From contig MFJA01000022.1 of the NCBI GenBank assembly GCA_001779055.1, positions 19,174-34,166 of the forward strand: 14,993 nt of DNA. The letters run 5' to 3'. Source of the stretch: Candidatus Gottesmanbacteria bacterium RBG_16_37_8 (GTDB lineage Bacteria; Patescibacteriota; Microgenomatia; 2-02-FULL-39-11). The translations under genes were made by a program, and so were the position numbers. This document shows, in pieces, positions 7,196 through 14,046 of this stretch (position 1 is the first letter of the stretch; the number at the start of each line of letters is the position of its first letter). The notes under the pieces were generated by a model that made no database searches, was not told where the DNA came from, and saw only the letters and a program-made list of their open reading frames with translations.

Positions 7196-9154
7196 TTATT
7201 TATATTCAATTTCCTTCAATAATTTTCTGACTTCGGAGAAATTAGCATCAAGTTTTGATGTTTTTTGAAAATATTTTCCGGCCTGAGGGTAATTTTTGTT
7301 TTCATAATATATTAAACCGCAATTATACAAAGCCTGGATATTATCCGGATCAAGTTTTAGAAGTAGCAGATAATATTCCAAAGCTTTCTCATTAAAACCG
7401 TAATGGAAGAAGGAATTAGCCAGGTTAAGAATAGCGGTTTTATATTTTGGGTCATGATCAACCGCTTTTTTAAAAGAAGCAAGTGTTTCTTCCTGTTTAT
7501 TCTGTATAAAGTAAACAATACCCATATCGTTATAGACTTTTGAATTCCGGGGATCGTATTCCAGAATTTTCAAATATTGATCGATGGCTTCTTCATATTT
7601 TTTCCGGCTTGTATAAAATGATGCAATTTGCGCCCTGATAGTAGTATCATAAAAGTTAACTTTTAATCCTTGATTATATAAGGAAAGTGCTTCATCATAT
7701 TTTTTTTCACTTTCAAAAATATAACCCAAATTCCGGTAGGCATCTAAATATTGGGGATCAAGGGCAATTGTTTTTTGGAATTCGTTTTTGGCTTCCGTAA
7801 TTTTACCGGTAGAATAACTGGCTACTCCCAAGTTGTAATGCGGTCGAGCTTTATTAGGTGATTTGCCGGCTACATCCTTCCATAAAGCGTATTCGCTTTG
7901 CCAGATGTAATTTCTTTTAAAGGTTAAAAAAGAGAATGAAATTATTAATAAGATGACAGGAAAATAAAAATAAATTTGCTTAATTTTTTTACTCTCAACA
8001 AAATTTTTTATAAAAATAATAATTGAAGAAACAGCAATGAAAAATCCTGCCGAAGGCAGATATAAACGGTGTTCAAAAATGACATCATTAATCGGAATTA
8101 CCGAAGATTCAACAAGAAGTGCAATCAGAAAAAATAATACTCCGAAAGTTATAAAACGATTGCGCTTTAAAAAAAATAATGATATTAAAACTAAAAAAAT
8201 TATAATATTTAAAGATAATATTACCGGTAATTCCCAAATGCTTTTTGAAATGGGGAAGTCATAATCAACATTAAGATTTACCGGAAATAATAATAATCTT
8301 ATATAAGTGACAATTACCCTGAATTGAGTTAGAAGGTATTCCCATCCGCTAATTTTTTTATCAAAGAGCATATTAATTGATGAAATTTTGTCAAAAACCG
8401 GTCCGCCTCCTTTAAGATAAATCAAGTAGTAGACAATAAAAGACAATAAAAAGAAAGGTAATGGTTTTAAAAATTCAATCTTATTTTTCAGATTTTTTTT
8501 GAAAAAGAACAAATAGTCCGTTAATATAATTGCCAGCGGAAGTGTATAGCTGTTTTCCTTGCTTACAAATGCCAAAAGAGAAGATGTTAATGCTATTGCA
8601 AAATAAATTAACTTACTTGTCTTTACTTTTGCCATTTTACTTTGAAGATAGAAATAAATAGTAATCAGATAAAAAAAGAAAGTTATCAGAGCAGATCTTT
8701 GGGAAATAAAATTAACCGCCTGGGTTTGGACAGGATGGACTGTAAAAATCAGGGCAGCTATAAAAGGCAGCAATTTACTTTTGGCCAATAAATTATTTCT
8801 AAAAACAGGTATTCTTTGTATGATTCTTACCGTAAAAAAAAGAAGGAAGGCATTAAATATATGGATTGTAAAATTGACCAGATGATATCCCCAGGGATCA
8901 AAGTTGTTAAAACGGTAATTGACGGCGTAGGTTAAAAAGGGGATAAACCTGGTTTTGTGGGAATTCCAAATAGTGGGAATATCAGTCAATTTATTAATAT
9001 TTTCCTGGGAAACAACACTGGTAAAGTCATCAAAAACAAATTCTCCTTTAAAGCTGTTGCTATATACCGTAAGTCCGACAAGATAGATTATTACCAGGAA
9101 AGCGGGCAAATAATAGCGGTTTAATATTTTTCTGCCTGTCTCTAAAAAATTCAT
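7196..9154 (-). CDS. GT-C/TMTC-like multi-pass membrane protein with C-terminal TPRs
   Basis: A 652-residue protein with about 11 hydrophobic segments up to residue about 412, then a TPR domain. The first extracytoplasmic loop carries FVFDDF (Asp42-Asp43), the acidic pair expected in GT-C glycosyltransferases. HLVNFTIHIFNAF (91-103), HPVQTQAVNFISQR (140-153) and EHRLYLPSAGF (361-371) match the DUF1736/TMTC-type core. Residues about 437-640 form six TPRs of 34 residues (for example KTIALDPQYLDAYRNLGYIF). In eukaryotes, TMTC proteins O-mannosylate cadherins. Bacterial relatives are poorly studied; a protein or envelope-glycan transferase using a lipid-linked sugar is a family-based guess. It stands alone on the - strand, divergent from the metal-transporter gene. 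AAGGAT immediately precedes the ATG. It is notably A/T-rich and Lys/Phe/Ile-rich compared with the kinase gene beside it. Confidence 0.85.
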   Translation of the reverse strand: MNFLETGRKILNRYYLPAFLVIIYLVGLTVYSNSFKGEFVFDDFTSVVSQENINKLTDIPTIWNSHKTRFIPFLTYAVNYRFNNFDPWGYHLVNFTIHIFNAFLLFFTVRIIQRIPVFRNNLLAKSKLLPFIAALIFTVHPVQTQAVNFISQRSALITFFFYLITIYFYLQSKMAKVKTSKLIYFAIALTSSLLAFVSKENSYTLPLAIILTDYLFFFKKNLKNKIEFLKPLPFFLLSFIVYYLIYLKGGGPVFDKISSINMLFDKKISGWEYLLTQFRVIVTYIRLLLFPVNLNVDYDFPISKSIWELPVILSLNIIIFLVLISLFFLKRNRFITFGVLFFLIALLVESSVIPINDVIFEHRLYLPSAGFFIAVSSIIIFIKNFVESKKIKQIYFYFPVILLIISFSFLTFKRNYIWQSEYALWKDVAGKSPNKARPHYNLGVASYSTGKITEAKNEFQKTIALDPQYLDAYRNLGYIFESEKKYDEALSLYNQGLKVNFYDTTIRAQIASFYTSRKKYEEAIDQYLKILEYDPRNSKVYNDMGIVYFIQNKQEETLASFKKAVDHDPKYKTAILNLANSFFHYGFNEKALEYYLLLLKLDPDNIQALYNCGLIYYENKNYPQAGKYFQKTSKLDANFSEVRKLLKEIEYK

Positions 9155-9199
9155 ATCCTTAAATTCAGTATAACCTTCTTTATGCTAAACTGATTGCAT
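9155..9199. promoter_or_regulatory. Divergent promoter region between the GT-C/TPR gene and the metal exporter gene
   Basis: Forty-five bases separate two divergent starts, so both promoters must lie here or inside the genes. On the - strand TATACT (9172-9167) is 12 nt before the ATG at 9154, giving a very short leader. On the + strand TATGCT (9181-9186) precedes ATG 9200. Neither has a good -35 box. The positions are suggestive only. Confidence 0.35.
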
Positions 9200-10069
9200 A
9201 TGGATAAAGAAACGATGGAAGAAATTCTCATTTTTCAGAAAAAGGAAATAACAGATAGACAAATTTACCTGAATTTAGCAAGACTTTCCAAAGATCCTGA
9301 AAATAAAAAAATCCTGACCAAAATTGCTAGGGATGAGGATAGACACTACGATTTCTGGAAAACTCATTCCCAAAAAAATGTAAAACCTGATCTATTTAAA
9401 ATAAATTTTTACACGAGCTTAGCCAGAATACTGGGCTTGGTATTTGCCGTCAAACTGATGGAAATGGGAGAAGAAAATGCTCAAAATGCTTATGCTAAAT
9501 TCGTTAAAAAATTTCCGCACGTAAAAGAGCTTATTTCTGATGAAAACAAACACCAATTAAAAACAATTACACTTATTCATGAGCAATTCCTCAAATACGC
9601 CGGGTCGTTAGTTTTAGGATTAAATGACGCCTTGGTTGAATTGACAGGCGTACTGGCCGGACTGACTTTTGCTCTTCAAAATGCTCAACTGATTGCCGTT
9701 GCCGGTTTTATAACCGGATTTGCAGCTTCATTATCAATGGCTGCTTCGGAATATTTGTCCACTAAAACTGAAAATATCAATAATAAAAATGCCCTAAGAG
9801 CCTCATTTTATACGGGAGCAATTTATTTGATTGTAGTTTTACTTCTGATTTCTCCCTATTTATTTTTATCCAATATTTATCTTTCACTTTTCTTCACTCT
9901 CTTAATAGGCTTTGCCGTCATCGTCGTCTTTTGCTATTACGTATCTGTTGCCCGGGGGACTTCTTTTAAAAAGCAAGTCTTGGAAATGAGCCTCATAAGC
10001 TTTGGTGTCGCCTTGATTTCCTTCACCCTCGGTTTAATTCTGCGAAGTTTTGTAAAAATCGATGTTTAG
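9200..10069 (+). CDS. Ferritin-like/VIT1 fusion protein (MbfA-like iron or manganese exporter)
   Basis: A 289-residue fusion. Residues 1-130 form a rubrerythrin/ferritin-like four-helix domain with diiron-type ligands: Glu16, Glu46 and His49 (DEDRH), Glu88 and/or Glu91-92, and Glu115 with His118 (DENKH). Residues 133-289 are a VIT1/CCC1 transporter domain starting with GSLVLGLNDALVELTGVLAG (the family's G-x-N-D motif), with about five membrane segments. The same architecture is known from rhizobial MbfA, where it exports iron and protects from peroxide. Export of Fe or Mn from the cytoplasm is thus the likely role. A TTG at 9194 could add two residues, but ATG 9200 is preferred. The deacetylase gene starts 3 bp after the stop, so they share a transcript. 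A substrate-binding Asp143 is present; metal choice is not readable. Confidence 0.88.
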   Translation: MDKETMEEILIFQKKEITDRQIYLNLARLSKDPENKKILTKIARDEDRHYDFWKTHSQKNVKPDLFKINFYTSLARILGLVFAVKLMEMGEENAQNAYAKFVKKFPHVKELISDENKHQLKTITLIHEQFLKYAGSLVLGLNDALVELTGVLAGLTFALQNAQLIAVAGFITGFAASLSMAASEYLSTKTENINNKNALRASFYTGAIYLIVVLLLISPYLFLSNIYLSLFFTLLIGFAVIVVFCYYVSVARGTSFKKQVLEMSLISFGVALISFTLGLILRSFVKIDV

Positions 10070-10072
10070 GTC

Positions 10073-11029
10073 ATGAAGATAATCTATAACCGAATCTTTT
10101 TGGAGCATAATAATCCTTCACATCCTGAGAATAACAGTAGACTGGGGGCATTTATAAGTCTTCCCCAAACAGCAATTGAAAACGGCGAAAAATATCTCAC
10201 TCTGGTTCATACCAGGGATTATATTGAAAAAATAAAATCCGCATCTGAAAATGAAAGCTGGCTCGATGGCGATACCTATACTTCAAAAGGAAGTTTTAAG
10301 GCAGCCAGCTTCTGTGTAGGGGCAAGTATTTATGCCTCGCAAACTTCAGGTTTTGCTCTGGTCCGGCCTCCCGGTCATCATGCTCACATCAATCGGGCTT
10401 CCGGATTTTGCCTTTTTAATAATATCGCTATTGCCTGTCAGAATCTTATTAACATGGGTAAAAAAGTTCTTATTCTTGATATCGACGGACACTTAGGCGA
10501 CGGTACAGAAGAGTTTTTCTATCGTTCCAACAGGGTACTCTATCTCTCTCTGCACCAATATCCTGCCTATCCTTTTTTTGGTACAACAAATCAAATAGGC
10601 GATGGTCAAGGAATTGGCTACACTATAAATCTTCCTTTACCTCCAGGTTCAGCTGATGATGTATATCTCTGCGCTTTTAATTTCCTGATTCCTATTGCCC
10701 GTCAGTTTCAACCGGATATTGTAGCTGTTTCCGCCGGATTTGATACCTTCCGTAAAGATTCCCTGTTAAACTTAAAGCTCTCCTTATCAATTTATCACTT
10801 GCTTGGAAAAATTATAGCCGATAATTTTTCATCAGTCTTTGCCGTACTTGAAGGAGGTTATAATAGAGAATTCCTTCCTCAATGTATTTTTAATTTTGTT
10901 GACGGTATAAACGGGAAACCGTTGAGATTTAAAGAAAAAAATACTGTTTCATCAGAAAATGTTGGAAAGGAATTTGCTACAAGAATTAGAAGTCTAAAAA
11001 ATCATCTTAAATCCTATTGGAGAATATAA
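10073..11029 (+). CDS. Histone-deacetylase-fold zinc amidohydrolase
   Basis: A 318-residue member of the arginase/deacetylase superfamily (AcuC, acetylpolyamine amidohydrolase and HDAC relatives). Motifs are RPPGHHAH with the catalytic His pair (His102-His103), SGFCLFNN (110-117), and the zinc ligands Asp138 and His140 in LDIDGHLGDGT, Asp224 in SAGFDTFRKD, and Tyr263 in GGYN. One oddity is that the second His of the usual D-x-H-H-G motif is Leu141; it is not a zinc ligand, so activity is probably kept. The bacterial substrate could be acetyl-lysine on proteins such as acetyl-CoA synthetase, acetylated polyamines or another amide, and the sequence does not decide. The start is 3 bp after the metal-exporter stop, indicating an operon, but no biochemical link between the two is known to me. 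Confidence 0.9.
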   Translation: MKIIYNRIFLEHNNPSHPENNSRLGAFISLPQTAIENGEKYLTLVHTRDYIEKIKSASENESWLDGDTYTSKGSFKAASFCVGASIYASQTSGFALVRPPGHHAHINRASGFCLFNNIAIACQNLINMGKKVLILDIDGHLGDGTEEFFYRSNRVLYLSLHQYPAYPFFGTTNQIGDGQGIGYTINLPLPPGSADDVYLCAFNFLIPIARQFQPDIVAVSAGFDTFRKDSLLNLKLSLSIYHLLGKIIADNFSSVFAVLEGGYNREFLPQCIFNFVDGINGKPLRFKEKNTVSSENVGKEFATRIRSLKNHLKSYWRI

Positions 11030-11068
11030 AGCTATATTTCACTGCTTCTGCTACAAATGGTGACAATA

Positions 11069-11713
11069 ATGACTGAAATAAAAAACCTTTCAATTGTCGG
11101 CTTAAGCTGTCTGCCGGATAAATTTATACCGCAAATTATAAAATCCGATTATATAATTGCCGCAGATGGTGCTTCTTTCTTACTTATAAAAAAGGGGATT
11201 ATACCCGATCTGGCTGTTGGAGATTTTGATTCCCTTTCTTCTGTAAAACTAAGGATGGTGCAAAATAAAATTGCCAAAATCATAAAATATCCCCGCATCA
11301 AAGATTTAACTGACATGCATTTGGCGGTAATTGAAGCTTTGAAATTAAAACCTCAAAAAATAACCATTTATGGAGGTACAGGAAAAAGAATTGATCATTT
11401 CTTGGGAAATCTTTTTCTTCTTGAATTAATTAATAAATTTAATATTAAGGCTGAAATAGTTGATGAATATAATGAAATTAAAATAATTGAAAAAATAGAA
11501 ACTCTGACTAAATCCGCTTACTTTCCTTATTTTTCCATCATTCCATTATCAGAGGAAACAGTTGTTTCAGCTACCGGCTGCCGTTATGAAATAAAAAATA
11601 AAAAAATAACACGCGGGCAAACAATCGGTATCAGTAACGAAATTATTAAAGACCAATGCCTTATTACAGTAGAAAAAGGAAAAATAGTCTTAATAAGAAG
11701 TAAAGACTCTTAA
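11069..11713 (+). CDS. Thiamine pyrophosphokinase
   Basis: Cytoplasmic enzyme that transfers pyrophosphate from ATP to thiamine, giving thiamine diphosphate. It has 214 residues from ATG 11069. N-terminal catalytic-domain motifs are AADGAS (31-36), PDLAVGDFDS (46-55), KDLTD (78-82) and GGTGKRIDHFLGN (102-114), all characteristic of the TPK family. The C-terminal part (about 150-214), with a TGCRYEI segment, is the beta-sandwich thiamine-binding domain. Start choice: ATG 11057 gives four more residues but lacks a ribosome-binding site, whereas ATG 11069 has GGTGA 6 nt upstream. There is no thiamine synthesis gene nearby, so the role is probably salvage of thiamine from outside. It follows the deacetylase gene by 39 bp and converges on uppP. 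Confidence 0.88.
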   Translation: MTEIKNLSIVGLSCLPDKFIPQIIKSDYIIAADGASFLLIKKGIIPDLAVGDFDSLSSVKLRMVQNKIAKIIKYPRIKDLTDMHLAVIEALKLKPQKITIYGGTGKRIDHFLGNLFLLELINKFNIKAEIVDEYNEIKIIEKIETLTKSAYFPYFSIIPLSEETVVSATGCRYEIKNKKITRGQTIGISNEIIKDQCLITVEKGKIVLIRSKDS

Positions 11714-11723
11714 AAGAGTTTTA
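11702..11723. terminator. Small hairpin spanning both stop codons, possible bidirectional terminator
   Basis: ACTCT (11706-11710) pairs with AGAGT (11715-11719) around a four-base loop, and the stem extends outward by one G-T and three A-T pairs. The TAA of the thiamine pyrophosphokinase gene (11711-11713) and that of uppP (11723-11721, - strand) are both inside. A short T-run follows on each strand. The stem is A/T-rich, so termination may be weak. Confidence 0.4.
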
Positions 11724-12494
11724 GAGGAGGAAAATAAAGAAAAATAATAGGGCAATTGCTACGCGATAAATCCCAAAAAGAGTAAAAGAATTATTTTCTG
11801 TAAACCTAATAAGAAATTTAACTGCCATTAGAGCGAAAATAAATGAAAGTAATACACCCGTTACCAGTAATGTAATTTCCTCCCTGTTAAACTGAAATCC
11901 TTCTTTATATAAATCAAGCATCGTTGCTGCCAGCATAGTAGGAATGGCCAATATGAATGAAAATTCCGCGGCTGTTTTTCTTGACAGCCCCAAGAGCGTT
12001 CCGCCAATAATTGTGGCAGCGGCACGTGAAACACCGGGTATAACTGATATTGACTGGAAAATTCCTATTACTATTGCTTTTTCAAGACTGATATTTTCTA
12101 AAGCTAAAATTTTGGCTGTTTTATTTTTACTTATTTTTTCTATAACAATCAGTATTATTCCTCCCCAAAACAGGCTTATTACCGTAATATATGAATTGCC
12201 TAATAAAATTTCTTTGATATAGCGGTAAAATAATAGTCCGATAAAAGCTGAAGGTAAAAAAGCTGCAGTAATTTTTAATAAAATACTCTTTTTTTTCCAA
12301 AGAAGAGAAAAATAGATATAAGTAACAGCCATTATTGCACCCAACTGAATATAGATCTCAAATGATTTAACAAAATCAGTTTGCGTTATATTTAATATTT
12401 TGGAGGTCAGGATTAAATGTCCGGTTGAAGAAACAGGTAAAAATTCGGTTAAACCTTCAACAATTGACAGGATAGTAACCTGCAATAAATTCAT
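11721..12494 (-). CDS. uppP: Undecaprenyl-diphosphatase UppP (BacA family)
   Basis: Integral membrane phosphatase that removes a phosphate from undecaprenyl diphosphate, recycling the lipid carrier of cell-wall synthesis. It has 257 residues, close to the usual 265. The first motif is EGLTEFLPVSSTGH (13-26; Glu13, Glu17, Ser22-23, Thr24, His26) and the second is PGVSRAAAT (153-161; catalytic Arg157). In many family members the second motif reads SRSG; here it is SRAA, a change that I believe is tolerated. About eight hydrophobic segments are visible. It is the only gene on its strand here and faces away from the 105-residue membrane protein. Members of this family confer bacitracin resistance when overproduced. 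The presence of the enzyme implies a peptidoglycan or glycan wall made on a polyprenyl carrier. Confidence 0.95.
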   Translation of the reverse strand: MNLLQVTILSIVEGLTEFLPVSSTGHLILTSKILNITQTDFVKSFEIYIQLGAIMAVTYIYFSLLWKKKSILLKITAAFLPSAFIGLLFYRYIKEILLGNSYITVISLFWGGIILIVIEKISKNKTAKILALENISLEKAIVIGIFQSISVIPGVSRAAATIIGGTLLGLSRKTAAEFSFILAIPTMLAATMLDLYKEGFQFNREEITLLVTGVLLSFIFALMAVKFLIRFTENNSFTLFGIYRVAIALLFFFIFLL

Positions 12495-12557
12495 CTGCTT
12501 TAAAAAATAATTTATACACTAGGGTAATCGATAAGAATATGATATAAAATTAAATAT
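12495..12557. promoter_or_regulatory. Divergent promoter region between uppP and the 105-residue membrane protein gene
   Basis: The 63-bp AT-rich gap must hold both promoters. On the - strand TATAAA (12516-12511) would serve uppP, and on the + strand TATAAA (12543-12548) would serve the small gene with an almost leaderless transcript (ATG 12558). No good -35 box is visible for either. Confidence 0.35.
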
Positions 12558-12875
12558 ATGTTGTCTTTTCTGATAATTCTGTTAATAATCCTCTATTTAA
12601 CAGGTTTTATCTCCATTCCCTCACTATCTTTTCTGCACAGAACTCTTTTTTATCTTAACGGACGGGCAGTTTCTGTCTGGGATATTCTTATTTTATCAGT
12701 TATTCTATATCTTCTTGGATTCTTACAGGGTCCATTAAGAGGCATTGCTACCATTCTTTTAATTCTCTGGATTCTTTCAGTTTTAGGAATAATTGCTATT
12801 TCCGGTTTTGCCAACCTGATTTTGGCTCTTCTTTTAGTCGGTCTTATACTTCATCTGCTCGGCATTTCCTTTTAG
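12558..12875 (+). CDS. Small hydrophobic membrane protein of unknown function
   Basis: A 105-residue protein that is almost wholly hydrophobic, with three to four membrane segments (about 2-20, 41-58, 62-83 and 84-103). A short polar stretch (HRTLFYLNGRAVSVWD, about 27-42) is the only charged region. I do not recognise a family and see no catalytic motif. Codon bias toward Leu/Ile codons and a clean frame support a real gene, as does its exact fit between its neighbours. Its stop overlaps the end of the next gene (- strand) by a few bases. There is no ribosome-binding site. With TATAAA only 10 nt before the ATG, translation may be leaderless. It could be a phage-like holin or a small envelope protein; neither is supported by motif. 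Confidence 0.6.
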   Translation: MLSFLIILLIILYLTGFISIPSLSFLHRTLFYLNGRAVSVWDILILSVILYLLGFLQGPLRGIATILLILWILSVLGIIAISGFANLILALLLVGLILHLLGISF

Positions 12876-13273
12876 ACTTTTAATTTTTTGACGGCCGTCT
12901 CCCAATACAGATAGTGGACTATAGTTAGTACCAATCCTAAAGAAATTGCTGTAAATTTTGACGCCAAGCCAAACCCGAATACGGTTGCAATTCTTGACAA
13001 CAGCCACAAAGTCATAATATTTATTACCGCATAGATTATATATTTAGTCGTATCGTTCATCTTATCCAGACCAGTCTGTTTATGTATTAAAGGCAAAATT
13101 GAGAAGACTGCTGTTACAACAAGAGCTGTCAAAACAACCGTTGCCAGAACTGATACATAAGCATTGCCTAAAACTATTTCAGTCGGAACAAGAAACGCGC
13201 CGACATAAATCACTAAACCGTTTAATATCCCGAAAATCAGCCAATGATAAAAATGCATGCTTCCCTTTTTCAA
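12872..13273 (-). CDS. Four-helix membrane protein of unknown function
   Basis: A polytopic protein of about 133 residues with four predicted membrane segments (roughly residues 8-28, 38-62, 79-97 and 102-124 in the 133-residue form). It resembles small 4TM families such as DUF-type holin-like or GtrA-like proteins, but I do not recognise it with confidence. Start choice: a GTG at 13282 gives 136 residues but overlaps its own ribosome-binding site. TTG 13273 sits 5 nt after GGGGGTGA (13286-13279), a good Shine-Dalgarno. An ATG a few codons on (13258) has only AGGGA 3 nt upstream. TTG is preferred. It is divergent from the DsbB-like gene and overlaps the tail of the 105-residue gene by 4 bp. 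Confidence 0.6.
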   Translation of the reverse strand: MKKGSMHFYHWLIFGILNGLVIYVGAFLVPTEIVLGNAYVSVLATVVLTALVVTAVFSILPLIHKQTGLDKMNDTTKYIIYAVINIMTLWLLSRIATVFGFGLASKFTAISLGLVLTIVHYLYWETAVKKLKV

Positions 13274-13278
13274 ACTTC

Positions 13279-13286
13279 TCACCCCC
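13279..13286 (-). promoter_or_regulatory. Shine-Dalgarno favouring a TTG start
   Basis: GGGGGTGA (read on the - strand) is one mismatch from the canonical GGAGGTGA and lies 5 nt before TTG 13273. It makes the GTG at 13282 unlikely, because that codon would sit inside the site. Confidence 0.5.
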
Positions 13287-13296
13287 TCTCTTTATT

Positions 13297-13326
13297 AGTC
13301 TAACTCATCTTAAGCCTGTAAGACAA
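13297..13326 (-). promoter_or_regulatory. Candidate promoter of the four-helix membrane protein gene
   Basis: On the - strand TTGTCT (13326-13321) and TAGACT (13302-13297) are separated by 18 nt, matching a sigma-70-type -35 and -10 at 4 of 6 positions each. The expected transcript start (about 13290) falls just before the ribosome-binding site. It lies in the 119-bp divergent region 13283-13401, which otherwise holds only A/T-rich DNA. Confidence 0.4.
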
Positions 13327-13370
13327 ATATTAAAAATTTTTCTTAAATAGTATTAAAATTTCAAGAAATT

Positions 13371-13379
13371 TGTTATCCT
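13371..13379 (+). promoter_or_regulatory. Possible extended -10 for the DsbB-like gene
   Basis: TGTTATCCT fits an extended -10 (TG, one base, then TATCCT) 22 nt before ATG 13402. No clear -35 is present. Confidence is low. Confidence 0.3.
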
Positions 13380-13401
13380 TCTCAATAGAAAAATCAAAAA
13401 T

Positions 13402-13971
13402 ATGGTTGATCCGGTTTTTATTATTAATAGAATTTTGTCACTTTTAACAGTTATCGGTGATTTTTTTATTGTTGTAATTATTATTGTCTTCCTTTTCTTT
13501 ATTTTGAAAGGAAAGTTAAATTCCCTCAGAAAATCTCCCGTATTTAATCTTTTGGCGCACTATTCATTCCACTTTGCTTTGATTATTTCCCTTATTGCCA
13601 CCTTAGGCAGTTTGTTTTATTCGGAGATTGCCAAATATGAACCTTGCCGTTTATGCTGGTATCAAAGAATATTGATGTATCCTCAGGTTATTCTCCTAAC
13701 TTTGGCTATTATTAAAAAAGAACGACATTTGTCCGATTATTTAATGGCACTTTCTCTACCTGGTTTTATAATTGCTTCTTATCACTATTACCTACAAAGG
13801 GGAGGTCAGTCAATTTTTCCCTGCAGCGTCGTCGGATTTTCGCAGTCCTGTTCTACAAGATTTGTCATGGAGTTAGGCTTCATCACTATTCCTTTTATGG
13901 CGGCAACTGCTTTTCTTCTGATAATAATTCTCATGCTTATATCCAAATTTAGTAGATCCCCTAAAAGCTGA
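13402..13971 (+). CDS. dsbB: DsbB-like disulfide bond formation protein
   Basis: Membrane quinone-linked oxidase that regenerates an extracytoplasmic thioredoxin-like thiol oxidase. It has 189 residues. The first redox pair is Cys82-Cys85 in EPCRLCWYQR and the second is Cys141 and Cys150 in the second outer loop (FPCSVVGFSQSC), both characteristic of DsbB. The family's usual four membrane segments cover about 54-73, 90-105, 111-130 and 160-182. An N-terminal stretch of about 50 residues with an added hydrophobic segment (about 11-35) is not part of the usual core. No DsbA-like or thioredoxin-like partner is in the window. It has its own promoter candidate, divergent from the 4-helix gene. Overall function is well supported; the extension is of unknown use. 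Confidence 0.88.
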   Translation: MVDPVFIINRILSLLTVIGDFFIVVIIIVFLFFILKGKLNSLRKSPVFNLLAHYSFHFALIISLIATLGSLFYSEIAKYEPCRLCWYQRILMYPQVILLTLAIIKKERHLSDYLMALSLPGFIIASYHYYLQRGGQSIFPCSVVGFSQSCSTRFVMELGFITIPFMAATAFLLIIILMLISKFSRSPKS

Positions 13972-14046
13972 TATCTCATAAGTCAAATTAAAGCCTGAAA
14001 GAGAAAAAGCTGAAATTGTTATTTATTTTGGGGATGTTTGTGACTT

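Noticed and set aside
8037..8264. 75-codon + strand frame inside the GT-C/TPR gene
   Set aside because: Antisense to a well-supported membrane segment; Lys/Asn/Ile-rich translation without a domain.
13283..13401. Small RNA or riboswitch in the longest gene-free stretch
   Set aside because: The 119 bp is A/T-rich and shows only promoter-like boxes; no stable stem or known aptamer motif was visible.
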